DNA of 64,000 nucleotides from UBA7692 sp964650845 (GCA_964650845.1 CAZYXR010000001.1:1-64000); one strand, 5' to 3'. Positions 51,184 through 62,442 are shown, counted from the first letter of the stretch. A program made the numbers and translations. Notes: generated from the letters alone by a model not told the origin.

Positions 51184-52731
51184 ATGGCTAAAAAATTTAC
51201 TACCGATTCGGGGATAGAAGTAAAAAGAGTTTACGAGCCGATAAGCAACAATGAACAACCGGGCGAGTTTCCATTTACACGCGGTGTTCATGCCGAAATG
51301 TATAGAAGCAAACTTTGGACAATGCGCCAGTATGCAGGTTTTTCTACTGCCGAAGAAAGCAACAAGCGTTATCACTATTTATTGCAGCAAGGCGTAATGG
51401 GTTTAAGTGTAGCTTTCGATTTACCCACGCAAATAGGCTACGATAGCGACCATGCACTGGCAGAAGGCGAAGTAGGAAAAGTAGGTGTAGCCATTGATTC
51501 TATAGAAGATATGCGTACACTTTTTAATGGCATAAAATTAGAAGATGTATCTACTTCTATGACCATCAATTCAACAGCATATATTTTGCTTGCACTATAC
51601 ATTGCTGTTGCAAAAGAACAAGGTGCCGATATAAAAAAACTGAATGGCACCATTCAAAATGATATACTGAAGGAATACGCTGCGCGTGGCACTTATATCT
51701 ATCCACCCAAGCCAAGCATGCGCATCATTACCAACATTTTTGAATACTGCAATAAAGAAGTGCCGAAATGGAACACAATCTCTATAAGCGGCTATCATAT
51801 TCGCGAGGCGGGCTCAACAGCAGTACAAGAAATTGCATTTACCCTAAGCAACGGAAAAGCGTATTGCAAAGCTGCTATCGAAAAGGGCTTAGACATCAAT
51901 AAATTTGGACAGCGATTAAGTTTTTTCTTTAATGCACACAACAACTTTTTTGAAGAAGTGGCAAAATTTCGCGCAGCGCGAAGAATGTGGGCAAAAATTA
52001 CACAACAATTAGGTGCAACCGAAGCTCGCGCTCAAATGCTACGCTTCCACACCCAAACCGGTGGCAGCACTCTTACTGCTCAACAACCGCAAAATAATAT
52101 TGTGCGTGTGTCGCTACAAGCAATGGCTGCTGTACTTGGCGGCACACAATCACTACACACAAATGGATTTGATGAAGCATTGAGTTTGCCTACTGCCGAA
52201 GCAGCAAAATTGGCTTTGCGTACACAACAAGTTATCGGCTATGAAAGTGGCGTAACAGATACCGTTGACCCGCTTGCAGGTTCTTTTTTTATTGAGCATC
52301 TTACCAATGAAATTGAAGCCGAAGCATGGAAATACATTGAACGCATTGATGCAATGGGCGGCTCGGTAAGCGCAATCGAACAGGGTTTTATGCAGGAAGA
52401 AATTGCCCGCGCATCATACAATTATCAACGGGGAATTGAAAACGGGGAGAAGATAATTGTGGGTGTAAATAAATTTACCGAAGCTGAAAGTGTGCAGCCC
52501 GAGCCATTCAGAATTGATGATTCGATTCGCGTAATGCAAAGCGAAAAATTGGCAAAGTTGCGCAGCAACCGTAATGCAGCCGAAGCAGCAAAAAGTTTGA
52601 AAGCAATTCAGTCTGCCGCAACTGATGGAAGTAACATTATGCCGCATGTAATTCATGCTGTTGAGCAGCATTGTACTCTTGGTGAAATTGCAAATTCATT
52701 AAGGGAATTGTTCGGGGAATATCAGGGTTGA
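51184..52731 (+). CDS. Methylmalonyl-CoA mutase family protein, catalytic subunit without B12 domain
   Basis: A 515-residue TIM-barrel subunit with MRQYAGFSTAEESNKRYHYL, GLSVAFDLPTQIGYDSDH and FHTQTGGSTLTAQQPQNN, all typical of acyl-CoA mutases. The cobalamin-binding domain (DxHxxG) is not present. A separate small subunit, not in this window, would be needed, as in the isobutyryl-CoA mutase-type large subunits that have this length. It rearranges a (methyl)malonyl- or isobutyryl-type acyl-CoA. No cobalamin riboswitch is seen in the 60 bp upstream. Confidence 0.9.
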   Translation: MAKKFTTDSGIEVKRVYEPISNNEQPGEFPFTRGVHAEMYRSKLWTMRQYAGFSTAEESNKRYHYLLQQGVMGLSVAFDLPTQIGYDSDHALAEGEVGKVGVAIDSIEDMRTLFNGIKLEDVSTSMTINSTAYILLALYIAVAKEQGADIKKLNGTIQNDILKEYAARGTYIYPPKPSMRIITNIFEYCNKEVPKWNTISISGYHIREAGSTAVQEIAFTLSNGKAYCKAAIEKGLDINKFGQRLSFFFNAHNNFFEEVAKFRAARRMWAKITQQLGATEARAQMLRFHTQTGGSTLTAQQPQNNIVRVSLQAMAAVLGGTQSLHTNGFDEALSLPTAEAAKLALRTQQVIGYESGVTDTVDPLAGSFFIEHLTNEIEAEAWKYIERIDAMGGSVSAIEQGFMQEEIARASYNYQRGIENGEKIIVGVNKFTEAESVQPEPFRIDDSIRVMQSEKLAKLRSNRNAAEAAKSLKAIQSAATDGSNIMPHVIHAVEQHCTLGEIANSLRELFGEYQG

Positions 52732-52894
52732 TTTGTAATGCCCCCCTCCTTGCTTAGTAAGAATACTATACTTTTTTGCAAAACAGGAATACCTTATCTG
52801 TATATCTTCGCACTTGTAAAATGGAAAGTCTGTAATTTAATCATTCAACAGTCTTTCATAAAAAATCATCATTCAACGGTAATAAATTCAAACT

Positions 52895-54298
52895 ATGCTT
52901 AAACATTTACTTGCATTTTCATTAGCCACCTCCGCGCTGTCGGGCGTGTTGGCGCAAACGGTTTCCGCTGGCGATGCGCACAGCTTTTTCGTTTGCAACG
53001 ATTTCAAATCCTTGCGTTATTGCGGTGGAAAACCCAACAATCAAGTTCCTGCTGCAAGCAATATACCCGCTTCATTCAGCCTTTCGCTGCCTGTGGGCGT
53101 AACCGTCAAAGCTATTTCTGCGGGTGGCTATCACACGCTTTTTCTGCTCAGTAACGGCAAAGTATTTTCGCTCGGAAACAATTTTTACGGGCAGCTTGGC
53201 GATGGCACAAACACCGACCGCACTGCACCCGTTGAAGTGAAAAACATCACCAACGCAGTAAGCATAGGAACAGGTTCGGCAAATTCCTATTTCGTTTTGG
53301 CAAACGACAGCGTGAAAGTTTGCGGCAACAACGGATACGGGCAATTGGGCATCAACACCATTCAAACAACAAAAATTTCTTCCGTTGCGAATATGGTTGG
53401 CATGACCAATGCCGCCAAAGCCGATGGCGGCTACGCACACGCCATTATCCTTGATAAAAACGGCAGGGTGTGGGGCGCGGGGCAAGCAAGCTACGGGCAG
53501 TTTGGCGACACGGCTTTCTCCATTTCCATAAAGCCGCGACTGATTGAAACCATTTCGGATGTAAAAGACATTTCCACTTCGGGCTACCACACGCTTTTTC
53601 TGAAAAATGACGGCACGGTTTGGGCTTGCGGACACAACCTGTACGGGCAGTTGGGCGACAGCACAAACGCTAACCGAAGTCTGGTGAAAAAAGTGGAAGG
53701 ACTTTCAAACGTAAAAGCAATAGCTGCGGGCGAATCGCACTCGCTTTTTCTTTTGCAGGACGGAAGCGTTTATGCCTGTGGCATCAACGGTTTTGGGCAA
53801 TTGGGGACGGACGATTATACCGATTTTAATTACCCCGTGAAAGTGCAGGGTTTGGATAATATTGTTGCCATTGCTGCGGGCTACAATCATTCTTTTTTTG
53901 TATCCGCAGACGGCAATGTAAAATCCTTTGGCGTGAACAGCAACGGGCAGTTGGGACTTGGCAGCGCGGACACCGATGTTCCCGCACCGCAGCAAATCAG
54001 CGGCTTGTGCAGCATCAGCACAGGTATAACCGCGCTGAACCCTGCACAGGAATTGCTGAATCTCTATCCTGTTCCCGTGCAGGATGTGCTGAATTTTTCA
54101 ACCGAAAAACAGGGCGAATTTACGGTTACGGTTATGGATATAAACGGCAAAATTTTACTGAACAAAACTTTGTTTTTGCAAACAGATAAACCCGCTCAAA
54201 TCAACACAACGGAATGGAGCAACGGCATTTACATCGTTACGGTAACGGATGAAAAACAACACAACATTCACAGGCGGATTGTCAAATCGCAGCCATAA
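52895..54298 (+). CDS. Secreted RCC1-repeat protein with T9SS type A sorting domain
   Basis: 467 residues with a signal peptide (MLKHLLAFSLATSALSGVLAQ). About seven RCC1-type repeats follow (G-YHTLFLLSNGKVFSLGNN, YGQLGDGTNTDRT and similar), predicting a beta-propeller. The C-terminal 80 residues are a Por_Secre_tail domain (LYPVPVQDVLNFSTEKQGEF, VTVMDINGKILLNKTL), the sorting signal for the type IX secretion system. The DNA is more GC-rich than the flanking genes. The ligand is unknown. Confidence 0.9.
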   Translation: MLKHLLAFSLATSALSGVLAQTVSAGDAHSFFVCNDFKSLRYCGGKPNNQVPAASNIPASFSLSLPVGVTVKAISAGGYHTLFLLSNGKVFSLGNNFYGQLGDGTNTDRTAPVEVKNITNAVSIGTGSANSYFVLANDSVKVCGNNGYGQLGINTIQTTKISSVANMVGMTNAAKADGGYAHAIILDKNGRVWGAGQASYGQFGDTAFSISIKPRLIETISDVKDISTSGYHTLFLKNDGTVWACGHNLYGQLGDSTNANRSLVKKVEGLSNVKAIAAGESHSLFLLQDGSVYACGINGFGQLGTDDYTDFNYPVKVQGLDNIVAIAAGYNHSFFVSADGNVKSFGVNSNGQLGLGSADTDVPAPQQISGLCSISTGITALNPAQELLNLYPVPVQDVLNFSTEKQGEFTVTVMDINGKILLNKTLFLQTDKPAQINTTEWSNGIYIVTVTDEKQHNIHRRIVKSQP

Positions 54299-54321
54299 TT
54301 TTTTCAGCCACAATTTCGCTT

Positions 54322-57300
54322 ATGAATAAACGCAAATCTTACATTTCACTGACTTTCGGCATTGCCTTTCTGCTGCTTCATGCTACTGTAATGAAGGCAG
54401 AATTTTTTTTCACCGAAAACAAAGGGCAGGTAAAAAACCAACACTGGCAGCCGCGACCCGATGTGCTGTTTTCGGGCGCACAGGGCGGTTTTGAATATTA
54501 CATGAAGCAAAACGGCTTGCAATATCAAATCAAGCGCGTTATTTCTTACACCGAAAGCGACCCGCTTTTTCCTTCGGAAAAGCAACCCGACAGCATCGGA
54601 ATTTACCGCGTGGATATTGACTGGCTGCGCGCAAGCCCCGATGTGCAGATTGAAAAAGGTGAAGCGATGGATTTTTACGAAAATTTTTACAACACGCCAC
54701 TCGGCATTGACTCCGTTATGTTTGTAAAAAGCTATCGTAACATCACTTACAAAAACATTTACGAAGGCATTGATTTGAAATTTTACGAAGGTGCGCACAG
54801 CGGCTTGGAATACGATTTTATTGTTCATCCTCATGCCGATTTCCGCCAAATAAAAATGCGCATCAAAGGCGCGAAAATTTCAACCGATAAAGAAGGACGG
54901 CTGTTGCTTAAAACGCCTTACGGTGAAATTGCCGAAGGCGCGCTGAAAGTTTTTCAGGAAGAAAAAGAAGTAGCCGCGCACTGGGTGGTGAAAGGAAATG
55001 TGGTCGGCATTTCCGTTACGGGAAAATACGATGCAGCCAAGCCCCTGCGCATTGACCCGCCCGTGAGGCTGTGGGGAACATATTACTATGCAAACGGAGG
55101 CGATTTTACAAGCTGTGCATCCGATGGTGCGGGAAATGTGTACGTTTCGGGAGGTGTGGCTGCCAACAATATGGCAACAAGCGGTGCGCACCAAACCATT
55201 CTCGGGCAGGGCGGCAGCGATGGTTTTTTGGCAAAATTCAACGGCAACGGGCAGCGGATTTGGGCAACTTATTACGGTGGTCCGTTTTCCGACCGAACCG
55301 TTGATTGCGCAGTGGACGGCAATGCGTTTGTTTATGTAGTGGGTATGACCCAATCTGTATCGGGCATCGCTTCGGCNNNNNNNNNNAGAGCGCGCTCAAT
55401 GGTAACGCAAGCGATATGTTTCTTGCCAAGTTTGATGCCAATGGCGTGCGGCAGTGGGGAACGTATTTCGGGGGCGCAAACGCGGATGTGTGCAACGCAG
55501 GAACGGTGGATGCGGCAGGTAATTTATATGTGTGCGGCTATGCGTCTTCTACAACTGCTGTGTTTGGCAGTCCGGGCGCGCACCAAACTTCTCACGGTGG
55601 CGGAACGGGTCAGGATTGTGTTTTGGCTAAATTCGACACTAACGGGCAGCGCGTTTGGTCAACCTATTACGGAGGCAACAGGGATGACCGCCCGGGCGAT
55701 GTGGCGTTGGATGCTTCGGGGGCAAATGTATATCTCTGCGGCAGCACTTCTTCGGCAGGCGGCATAGCTACGGCAGGTACACACCAACCTACATTCAACC
55801 TGATTGTAGATGGCTTTGTGGCAAAGTTTAATTCCAATGGCGTGCGGCAGTGGGGAACATATTATGGTGGTGCAGATTACGATTATCTCTTTTCGTGCGG
55901 AGTGGATGGTTCGGGCAATGTGTATGCGTTCGGACAAACAACTTCCACTGCCGGCATTGCCACCACCGGAACACATCAGCAAAATTATACGGCAAGTAAT
56001 GACGGCTATTTATTCAAGCTGAACGGCACAAACGGGCAAAGAATTTGGGGAACTTACTACGGTGGTTCGGGAATTGAATCGCTAAAAGGAATAGAGGTTT
56101 CTTCTACGGGCGAAATGCTGGTTTCCGGCTACACGACTTCGCCCAACCAAATTGCTACTGCAGGTTCGCATCAGCCCGCGCTGGCAGGCACGTCAAACGC
56201 ATTTCTTTCGCTGTTCAACACCAACGGACTGCAAGCGTGGGGCACTTACTATGGCGGTTCAGAATACGATATGGGATTCGATTGCGCTTTCGGCACTTTG
56301 GGCAGTGTTTACCTTTGCGGAACAGCAGGTTCACCTTCGGGTATTGCCACAGCAGGAACGTATCAGCCTACATTAAACAATAACAATGCGGCTTTTCTTG
56401 CAAAGTTTGAAGCCTGTACATCGCCCGTTATCTCCGCATCTTCCAACGCGCCCTTTTGCGCAGGAAATACCTTGCAGCTCAATACACCAACCGTTGCTGG
56501 CGCAACTTACCAATGGAGCGGGGTGAATAATTTTACTTCATCGCAGCAAAATCCTTCTATTCCGAATGCAACTTCGTCTGTGAGCGGAATATACACAGTT
56601 ACCGTTACGAATAACAGCGGCTGCTCGGCAACGGCTTCGGTGAATGTGTTGATTTATGCTGTGCAAAATCTTACGGCAGGAAGCAACAGCCCGATTTGCG
56701 AAGGGCAAATGCTGAACCTTACCGCCACTCCGTTGCAGGTGCAAAGCTATACTTGGAGCGGAGTGAACAGCTTTTCGTCCACACAGCAAAACCCGAACAT
56801 TCCGAATGTTACAACCGCGCAAGCGGGAACTTATTCGGTTACGATTTTGGATTGGAACGGCTGCACCGCCACATCAAGCGTGAATGTGATTATCACCAAT
56901 CCGCCTGTAGTAACGGCTTCGTCCAACAGCCCCGTGTGCGCAGGGCAACCGCTGAATTTGAGCGTAAATAATATTGCGGGCGCAACATACAGTTGGAGCG
57001 GTGCAAGCGGCTTTACGTCCAATCAGCAAAACCCGACCATTGCAAGCCCCGCAACTGCCGCTTCGGGAAATTACACGGTAACGGTAAGCGTAGGCAGCAG
57101 TTGCACGGCAAGCGGTTCAACCAATGTAACCGTCAATCCCGCGCCAACGGTGAACGCTTCAAGTAACAGTCCTGTTTGCGCGGGGCAGAATTTGAATTTA
57201 AGCGTAAATGCCACTGCGGGCGCAACATATTTATGGAGCGGTGCGAACGGTTTTTCATCTTCACAACAAAACCCTGTTATCACAAGCGCGACCGCCAACG

Positions 57301-59264
57301 CTGCGGGAACATACACCGTTACCGTTACTGCCAACGGTTGCAGCAGTACAGGCACGGGAAACGTTTCGGTAAATACGCCACCTGCGGCTACGGCATCTGC
57401 CAACAGCCCGATTTGCGAAGGGCAAACGCTCAATCTTTCGGTAAATAATTCTACGAATGCAACATACAGTTGGAGCGGAGCGAACGGTTTTTCTTCCGCG
57501 CAGCAAAATCCTTCTGTCAATAACACATCAACTGCCCATGCGGGAAATTATTCGGTAACGGTAAGTGTGCCGGGTTGCGGCAATGCTACATCAAGCGTGA
57601 ATGTGGTTGTCAATCCTTCGCCAACGGTAAATATAACAAGCAATTCGCCCGTTTGCGAAGGCGGTGATTTGAATTTAAACGTTAATGCAACTGTCGGAGC
57701 AGCTTACACTTGGAGCGGGGCAAACGGTTTTTCTTCATCGCAGCAAAATCCGCAACTAACAAGTGTTAGTTTGAACGCGGCAGGTGCGTATTCCGTAACG
57801 GTAACTGCCGCTGGTTGCAGCAGAGATGCAAGCGTGAATGTTGCGGTAAATCCGCTTCCCGCAGTTGCTGCTTCCTATAACGCGCCTTTGTGTGAAGGCA
57901 GCGATTTGAATTTGAGCGTGAACGCTACGCCCAATGCAACATATCAGTGGAGCGGGGTGAATGGTTTTTCTTCCGCGCAGCAAAACCCTGTTGTTGCAAA
58001 CGTTCAAACATCGCAAGCGGGCGTTTATTCCGTAACCGTAACCGCTAATGGTTGCAGCAGCAATGCGAGTGTAAATGTTTCGGTGAATACGGCTGCAATT
58101 TTGAATGTTACGGCAACCGCCAATCCACCGACTGTTTGCGCGGGCGAATCTTCCGCGCTTACGGCAAGCGGGGCAGACAGCTATGTTTGGTCAAATGGTT
58201 TGGGCGCGGGTGCATCGCAGAATGTTTCGCCACAAACTTCAACCGCGTATCAGGTAACGGCTACCGATGCGCAAACGGGCTGCACGGCAACAGCAAGCGT
58301 GAGCGTGAATGTAAATCCGTTGCCAGCTATCAGCATCGCGGCTTCGCAAACTGTTTTGTGCGAAAGCGGAACGGTTACGCTCACGGCAAACGGAGGAAAT
58401 ATTTACCAATGGAATGGCGGTGAAACAACAGCTATGATTACCGTTTCGCCAACGGCAACTACCGACTACACCGTAACGGCAACCGATGCGAACGGATGCA
58501 GCAGCACGGCAACGCAAACTGTCAGTGTGTTGAATTTTTCCGCTCCGCAATTTGCGTTCGGCAACAGCTTTACGTTATGTTACGGTAAAAACGCACCTGC
58601 GCTTCCTGCTGCTTCGCAAAACGGTATTTCGGGCGCGTGGCAGCCTGCCGCTATCAGCAATACGCAAAACGGTATTTACACATTCACACCCGATGCGGGA
58701 CAGTGCGCTGCGGATTATGTGCTGAATGTAACGGTGCAGCAAATCGGCATGACCGTCAGCCCCGATACGATGGTTGATTTGGCTACAACAGTTCAGTTGT
58801 TTGCAGCAGCAAGCGGCAGCACGGGTGGCAATTATCAATGGTCGCCAACGGATAATCTGAGTTGCAGCAATTGCAGCATTCCCAAATTTTTTGCGCTGCG
58901 CAGCACAATTTTTACCGCCACCTACACCGATGCGCAAACGGGCTGCTCCGCTTCTGCCGATGTGTATGTGGAAGTAAACTATGACCCGAATACGGTGTAT
59001 TATGTTCCGAATGTTTTTTCGCCCAACCGAGATGGCAGCAACGATTTCTTTGAAATTTACGGACAGAAAATCAAGGAAATTGATTTGAATGTATTCAACC
59101 GCTGGGGAGAACTTGTGTTCAGCGAAAAGAGCGCAAACCCGCGCTGGGACGGCTACTACGGAGGGGAAGCGCAACCTGCGGGCGTGTATGTGTATCACAC
59201 TTACATTGTGTTTTACAACGGTAAAACCGTGCAGAATAAAGGAAGTGTAACGTTGATGAGGTGA
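54322..59264 (+). CDS. Giant secreted SBBP/Ig-repeat protein with T9SS type B sorting domain, interrupted by a gap
   Basis: About 1647 residues if the gap is 11 bases. It has a signal peptide (MNKRKSYISLTFGIAFLLLH), an N-terminal domain beginning FFTENKGQVKNQHW that precedes SBBP beta-propeller repeats in this family, then SBBP repeats (about 55060-56410, units with WGTYYGG and IATAGTHQ), seven near-identical Ig-like modules plus two shorter ones (56424 to about 58300), and a gliding-motility-type C-terminal domain (YYVPNVFSPNRDGSNDFFE to the end). It is probably a surface adhesin. The ten N at 55377-55386 break the frame, which resumes immediately afterward. The sequence lies in the same GC-rich block as the RCC1 gene. 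Confidence 0.9.
55060..56410 (+). repeat. SBBP beta-propeller repeat block (coding)
   Basis: Six to seven degenerate units of about 165-180 bp. Each contains FLAKF-NGNGQR-WGTYYGG and V-GG-VYV-G, followed by IAT-G-HQ. Diverged between units, so the repeats are ancient rather than recently amplified. Confidence 0.75.
55377..55386. other. Assembly gap (10 N) inside the SBBP-repeat gene
   Basis: The codon phase before (TCG-GCn) and after (nAG-AGC) the gap requires 2 modulo 3 bases. The neighbouring SBBP repeats (IATAGTHQ) predict 11 bases encoding an A-G-A-H-Q type sequence. Confidence 0.88.
56424..58100 (+). repeat. Seven tandem Ig-like modules (coding), period about 240 bp
   Basis: Each module has the order S-NSPVC-G--LNLSVN, then TYSWSGANGFSS-QQNP, then AG-Y-VTVT--GCS and NVSVNP. 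The boundaries fall near 56424, 56660, 56900, 57140, 57380, 57610 and 57850. Protein-level identity between modules is high, which makes copy number prone to assembly collapse and to recombination. Confidence 0.82.
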
Positions 59265-59301
59265 TGGGGGAGAGGTCTAATATAAACCTCCAAATCGAAC
59301 A

Positions 59302-61398
59302 TTATTCTTGCGTAACAAACGCCCCATCTGCCATTACATCATGCAGGTGCAGGTTCAGTTCCTGCGCTTCTGTTTTCCAGCGTTTCAGCAGGTAGTTTTT
59401 GTTGGTTGCATCGGCAATAATTAAAGGCGCATCAGTAATCTTTTTTATGTCGTGCAAATGAATTTTCGGGCTTGTTGTGAGCGTTATTATATCGGCTGTG
59501 ATTTTTGTGTTTGGCAATACGTTTTTATCAAGATTTTCAATCACCAAAATCCTTTTGCCTTTTGCCACAAACGAATATCCAAAATCAAACGCAGCAAAGC
59601 TTTTCATTTGCTTCAAATCAAACTCCTTTTGTACATCCATTGCCCACCAATGATGTTTTACATTAAACAACATACTGCTTTCATTGGCAAGCAAATCTTC
59701 ATCAAAATTCCTATACACTTCGTTACCTCTTACAACAGCTATGGCCTGTTTGCCTTTTATAGCATACACTGTAAAACACTCCTGTCTTTTCTGCAACAAA
59801 TACTCATAACCATTCCACAAAAATAAAGCGAGTAAAATGCCCAAAAACCAATATAAATTTCTTGCCTTCAACTGTTGCAACACTACTACTAAAAGCAGCA
59901 GCAAAATATAAATCAGTATCGCTTCAACACCGTTAATACTGATGCCCTCAAGAATAGCATAAGGAATATTATCCAACGCAAACACAAACCAATTTAAGAG
60001 TAACGAACAGTAGTAAAACAACATACCTATGAGCCACTGAAGCGGATAAAATATTTGTGCGGCAAACATGGCAATACCCGATACGATAAGAATGTTGCCG
60101 ATAGGAATTACTACCAAATTGCTGATTAAAAACAAATTGGGAAACTGATGAAAATACAACAAGCCCAATGGAAAAGTAGTAGCCTGTGCCGCTATCGAAA
60201 CTGCCGCAATACTCCACACCCAATTGGCAATTCTGTTTTCGAAAACAAACCAATTGTTTATTAAAGGCTGTAAATATACAATGCCTAAAACAGCAAGATA
60301 GCTTAGCTTGAATCCAACTTCAGTCATGATGTATGGATCAAAAATCATCAACAACAAAGCTGATGCCCCAATGATGTTGTAAATATCAGGTTGTTGTTTG
60401 AAAGCCCTCCCCGCAGCCATCATGCTAAACATTGTGGCCGCCCGCATTACCGATGGGCAAAGCCCTGTAAGACACGCATAAAGCCATATTGCAGCAATGC
60501 AAATAATGGTTTGAAACACGCGCATTTTGCGGCTGCCGTTCATAAAGAAAAGCAGCTTTAGCAACACCCAATAAACCACGCCTACGTGCAGCCCGCTCAC
60601 ACTTAACACATGCAACGCGCCCGATGCAGCATACGCCCTGGTAACATCTGGTGTAATAAAATCATTGTAGCCGAGCAACAAAGCTGCGGCTACGCCAAGC
60701 TCATCGGGAGTAGAAACAAACTTTCTTATTTCGTTCATCAATCTTTCCCGAAACTTATAAACGGCAGCAAAAAACTCATTCCCTTGCCCGCTTGCTACCA
60801 ACCTCCACGTGCCACTTGTAGCAAATGTTTGATGCCAAATGTTATGAAAACTCATGTACTCGCGATAGTTGAACTGTGCTGGATTTTGAGGAGCGTCAAT
60901 TGCTGTGAATTTAGCCTTCAGCAATATCACATCGCCATATCTCAATTTTTCTGACGCGCTGTCTTTTAAAAACGAAACAGATATTTTACCGGTAGCGGCA
61001 ATCGCCTTTTTTTCGTTTACCAATTGCTGCACACACAAAATTCCGCGCAGGCTTTTCTGTTTTTCAACAAGCGGTTGGTCAATCATTGCAACAACAAAAT
61101 CGCCTTCTTGTATTTGTTTGCTAAAGTGATGCGGATAGTAAATTTCGGTATGTAAGAATGTAAGCAGATAAGCAATAGCAACTACTGCCATTAGCGGAGC
61201 AATACCTGATGCAAAAAATATACCTGTGCTCAACCAAATTTTCTTCAATAGCACAAAGGCAATAACCACAACTACACATACAGCAAACACCACGCTTGCA
61301 ACCAACCAACACCCGGGCAATAAAATATGAAGTATGATTCCCGCAATGAATGGAATCAACAATCTAATAGCCGGATACTTGCCCCAAAAGTTGCGCAT
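59302..61398 (-). CDS. comEC: ComEC/Rec2-family DNA uptake channel protein
   Basis: A 698-residue polytopic membrane protein. The N-terminal DUF4131-type domain (two helices then APQNPAQFNYREYM) leads into the competence domain, with GALHVLSVSGLHVGVVYW and GLCPSVMRAATMFSMM, the hallmark blocks of ComEC, and then a helical domain. The C-terminal 180 residues are soluble but lack the metallo-beta-lactamase HxHxDH motif, as is usual for Bacteroidota ComEC. It translocates single-stranded DNA across the inner membrane during transformation. It is convergent with the SBBP gene. Confidence 0.92.
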   Translation of the reverse strand: MRNFWGKYPAIRLLIPFIAGIILHILLPGCWLVASVVFAVCVVVVIAFVLLKKIWLSTGIFFASGIAPLMAVVAIAYLLTFLHTEIYYPHHFSKQIQEGDFVVAMIDQPLVEKQKSLRGILCVQQLVNEKKAIAATGKISVSFLKDSASEKLRYGDVILLKAKFTAIDAPQNPAQFNYREYMSFHNIWHQTFATSGTWRLVASGQGNEFFAAVYKFRERLMNEIRKFVSTPDELGVAAALLLGYNDFITPDVTRAYAASGALHVLSVSGLHVGVVYWVLLKLLFFMNGSRKMRVFQTIICIAAIWLYACLTGLCPSVMRAATMFSMMAAGRAFKQQPDIYNIIGASALLLMIFDPYIMTEVGFKLSYLAVLGIVYLQPLINNWFVFENRIANWVWSIAAVSIAAQATTFPLGLLYFHQFPNLFLISNLVVIPIGNILIVSGIAMFAAQIFYPLQWLIGMLFYYCSLLLNWFVFALDNIPYAILEGISINGVEAILIYILLLLLVVVLQQLKARNLYWFLGILLALFLWNGYEYLLQKRQECFTVYAIKGKQAIAVVRGNEVYRNFDEDLLANESSMLFNVKHHWWAMDVQKEFDLKQMKSFAAFDFGYSFVAKGKRILVIENLDKNVLPNTKITADIITLTTSPKIHLHDIKKITDAPLIIADATNKNYLLKRWKTEAQELNLHLHDVMADGAFVTQE

Positions 61399-61557
61399 GG
61401 CAAATGCGAGTTTGGTTTGTGATAACCGAATCTAATCAATAAAAATCGAAAACAGCAAGCTACTTGCAAATGATAGTGAACTATGCGAGCAATAAACAAC
61501 TGTGCAAAAAGGGCGGCATTTTAGCATACATTTGACCTAATTTTGACCACAGAAAAA

Positions 61558-62442
61558 ATGGAAAAAAACAGAACAATAGATAACTTGGTTTTAGAGGACT
61601 TGATTGGCTACATTTCAAAAAATGGAGTTCAACGAAGCATCAAACCTGTTTACAAAACTGACGACTTTGCCTTATACAATGACGACAGTTTGGAAGTTAT
61701 GAGTCGTTTCCCTGACAACTATTTGGATATGATTTTTGCTGACCCTCCTTATATGCTTTCTAATGACGGTTTCACTTGTCAAAACGGACGAATGGTAAGC
61801 GTAAACAAAGGTAAGTGGGATAAATCGAACGGATTTAATGATGACTTGGAATTTCACGAAACTTGGATAAAAGAATGCAGAAGAGTTCTAAAGCCCGAAG
61901 GTACAATATGGATAAGTGGAACATATCACAGTATTTACCAATGTGGTTTTTCACTTCAAAAACTTGGCTTTCACTTACTCAACGACATTAGTTGGTTTAA
62001 GCCTAACGCATCGCCAAATTTAAGTTGTAGGTTTTTCACTGCTTCTCATGAAACAGTTTTATGGGCAAGAAAGGACAAAAAAGCCAAGCATTATTTTGAC
62101 TATGAAGCGATGAAAAACGGAAAATTTCCAGAAGACAACTTTAAAAAACCTGACTTACAAATGCGGAGTGTTTGGAGCATTCCTACACCGCCACCAAATG
62201 AAAAGATGTTCGGCAAACATCCAACGCAAAAACCTTTAGCGTTGCTTAAACGAATTGTAAAAGCATCTACCAAATCTGGCGACATCATTTTCGATCCATT
62301 CAATGGTGGAGGAACAACAGGCATTGCCTCAAAAATTATTGGCGACAGAAAATATATTGGTTGCGACTTAAACAAAGACTACATTGACTTAACAATAAAA
62401 CGATACGAAGCACTAAAAGCAAACAAAGGACTTTTTGAGTGA
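61558..62442 (+). CDS. Beta-class N6-adenine DNA methyltransferase (type II)
   Basis: 294 residues from the ATG at 61558 (a TTG five codons upstream is possible). The catalytic DPPY motif is at 62-65 (DMIFADPPYML) and the AdoMet-binding FDPFNGGGTTG lies near the C-terminus. DPPY preceding the FxGxG motif is the beta-class order of HinfI-type methylases. The segment GKHPTQKPLALLKRIV is typical. Its stop overlaps the next gene (TGATG), so methylase and endonuclease are translationally coupled. The target sequence cannot be told. Confidence 0.93.
   Translation: MEKNRTIDNLVLEDLIGYISKNGVQRSIKPVYKTDDFALYNDDSLEVMSRFPDNYLDMIFADPPYMLSNDGFTCQNGRMVSVNKGKWDKSNGFNDDLEFHETWIKECRRVLKPEGTIWISGTYHSIYQCGFSLQKLGFHLLNDISWFKPNASPNLSCRFFTASHETVLWARKDKKAKHYFDYEAMKNGKFPEDNFKKPDLQMRSVWSIPTPPPNEKMFGKHPTQKPLALLKRIVKASTKSGDIIFDPFNGGGTTGIASKIIGDRKYIGCDLNKDYIDLTIKRYEALKANKGLFE

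Noticed and set aside
54322..55767. Separate 481-residue protein ending after the gap
   Set aside because: The reading downstream of the N run is out of frame. The correct frame continues to 59264 with unbroken SBBP repeats.
56424..58100. CRISPR array
   Set aside because: The repeat period is about 240 bp, the sequence is coding throughout, and the repeats are Ig modules of one protein.
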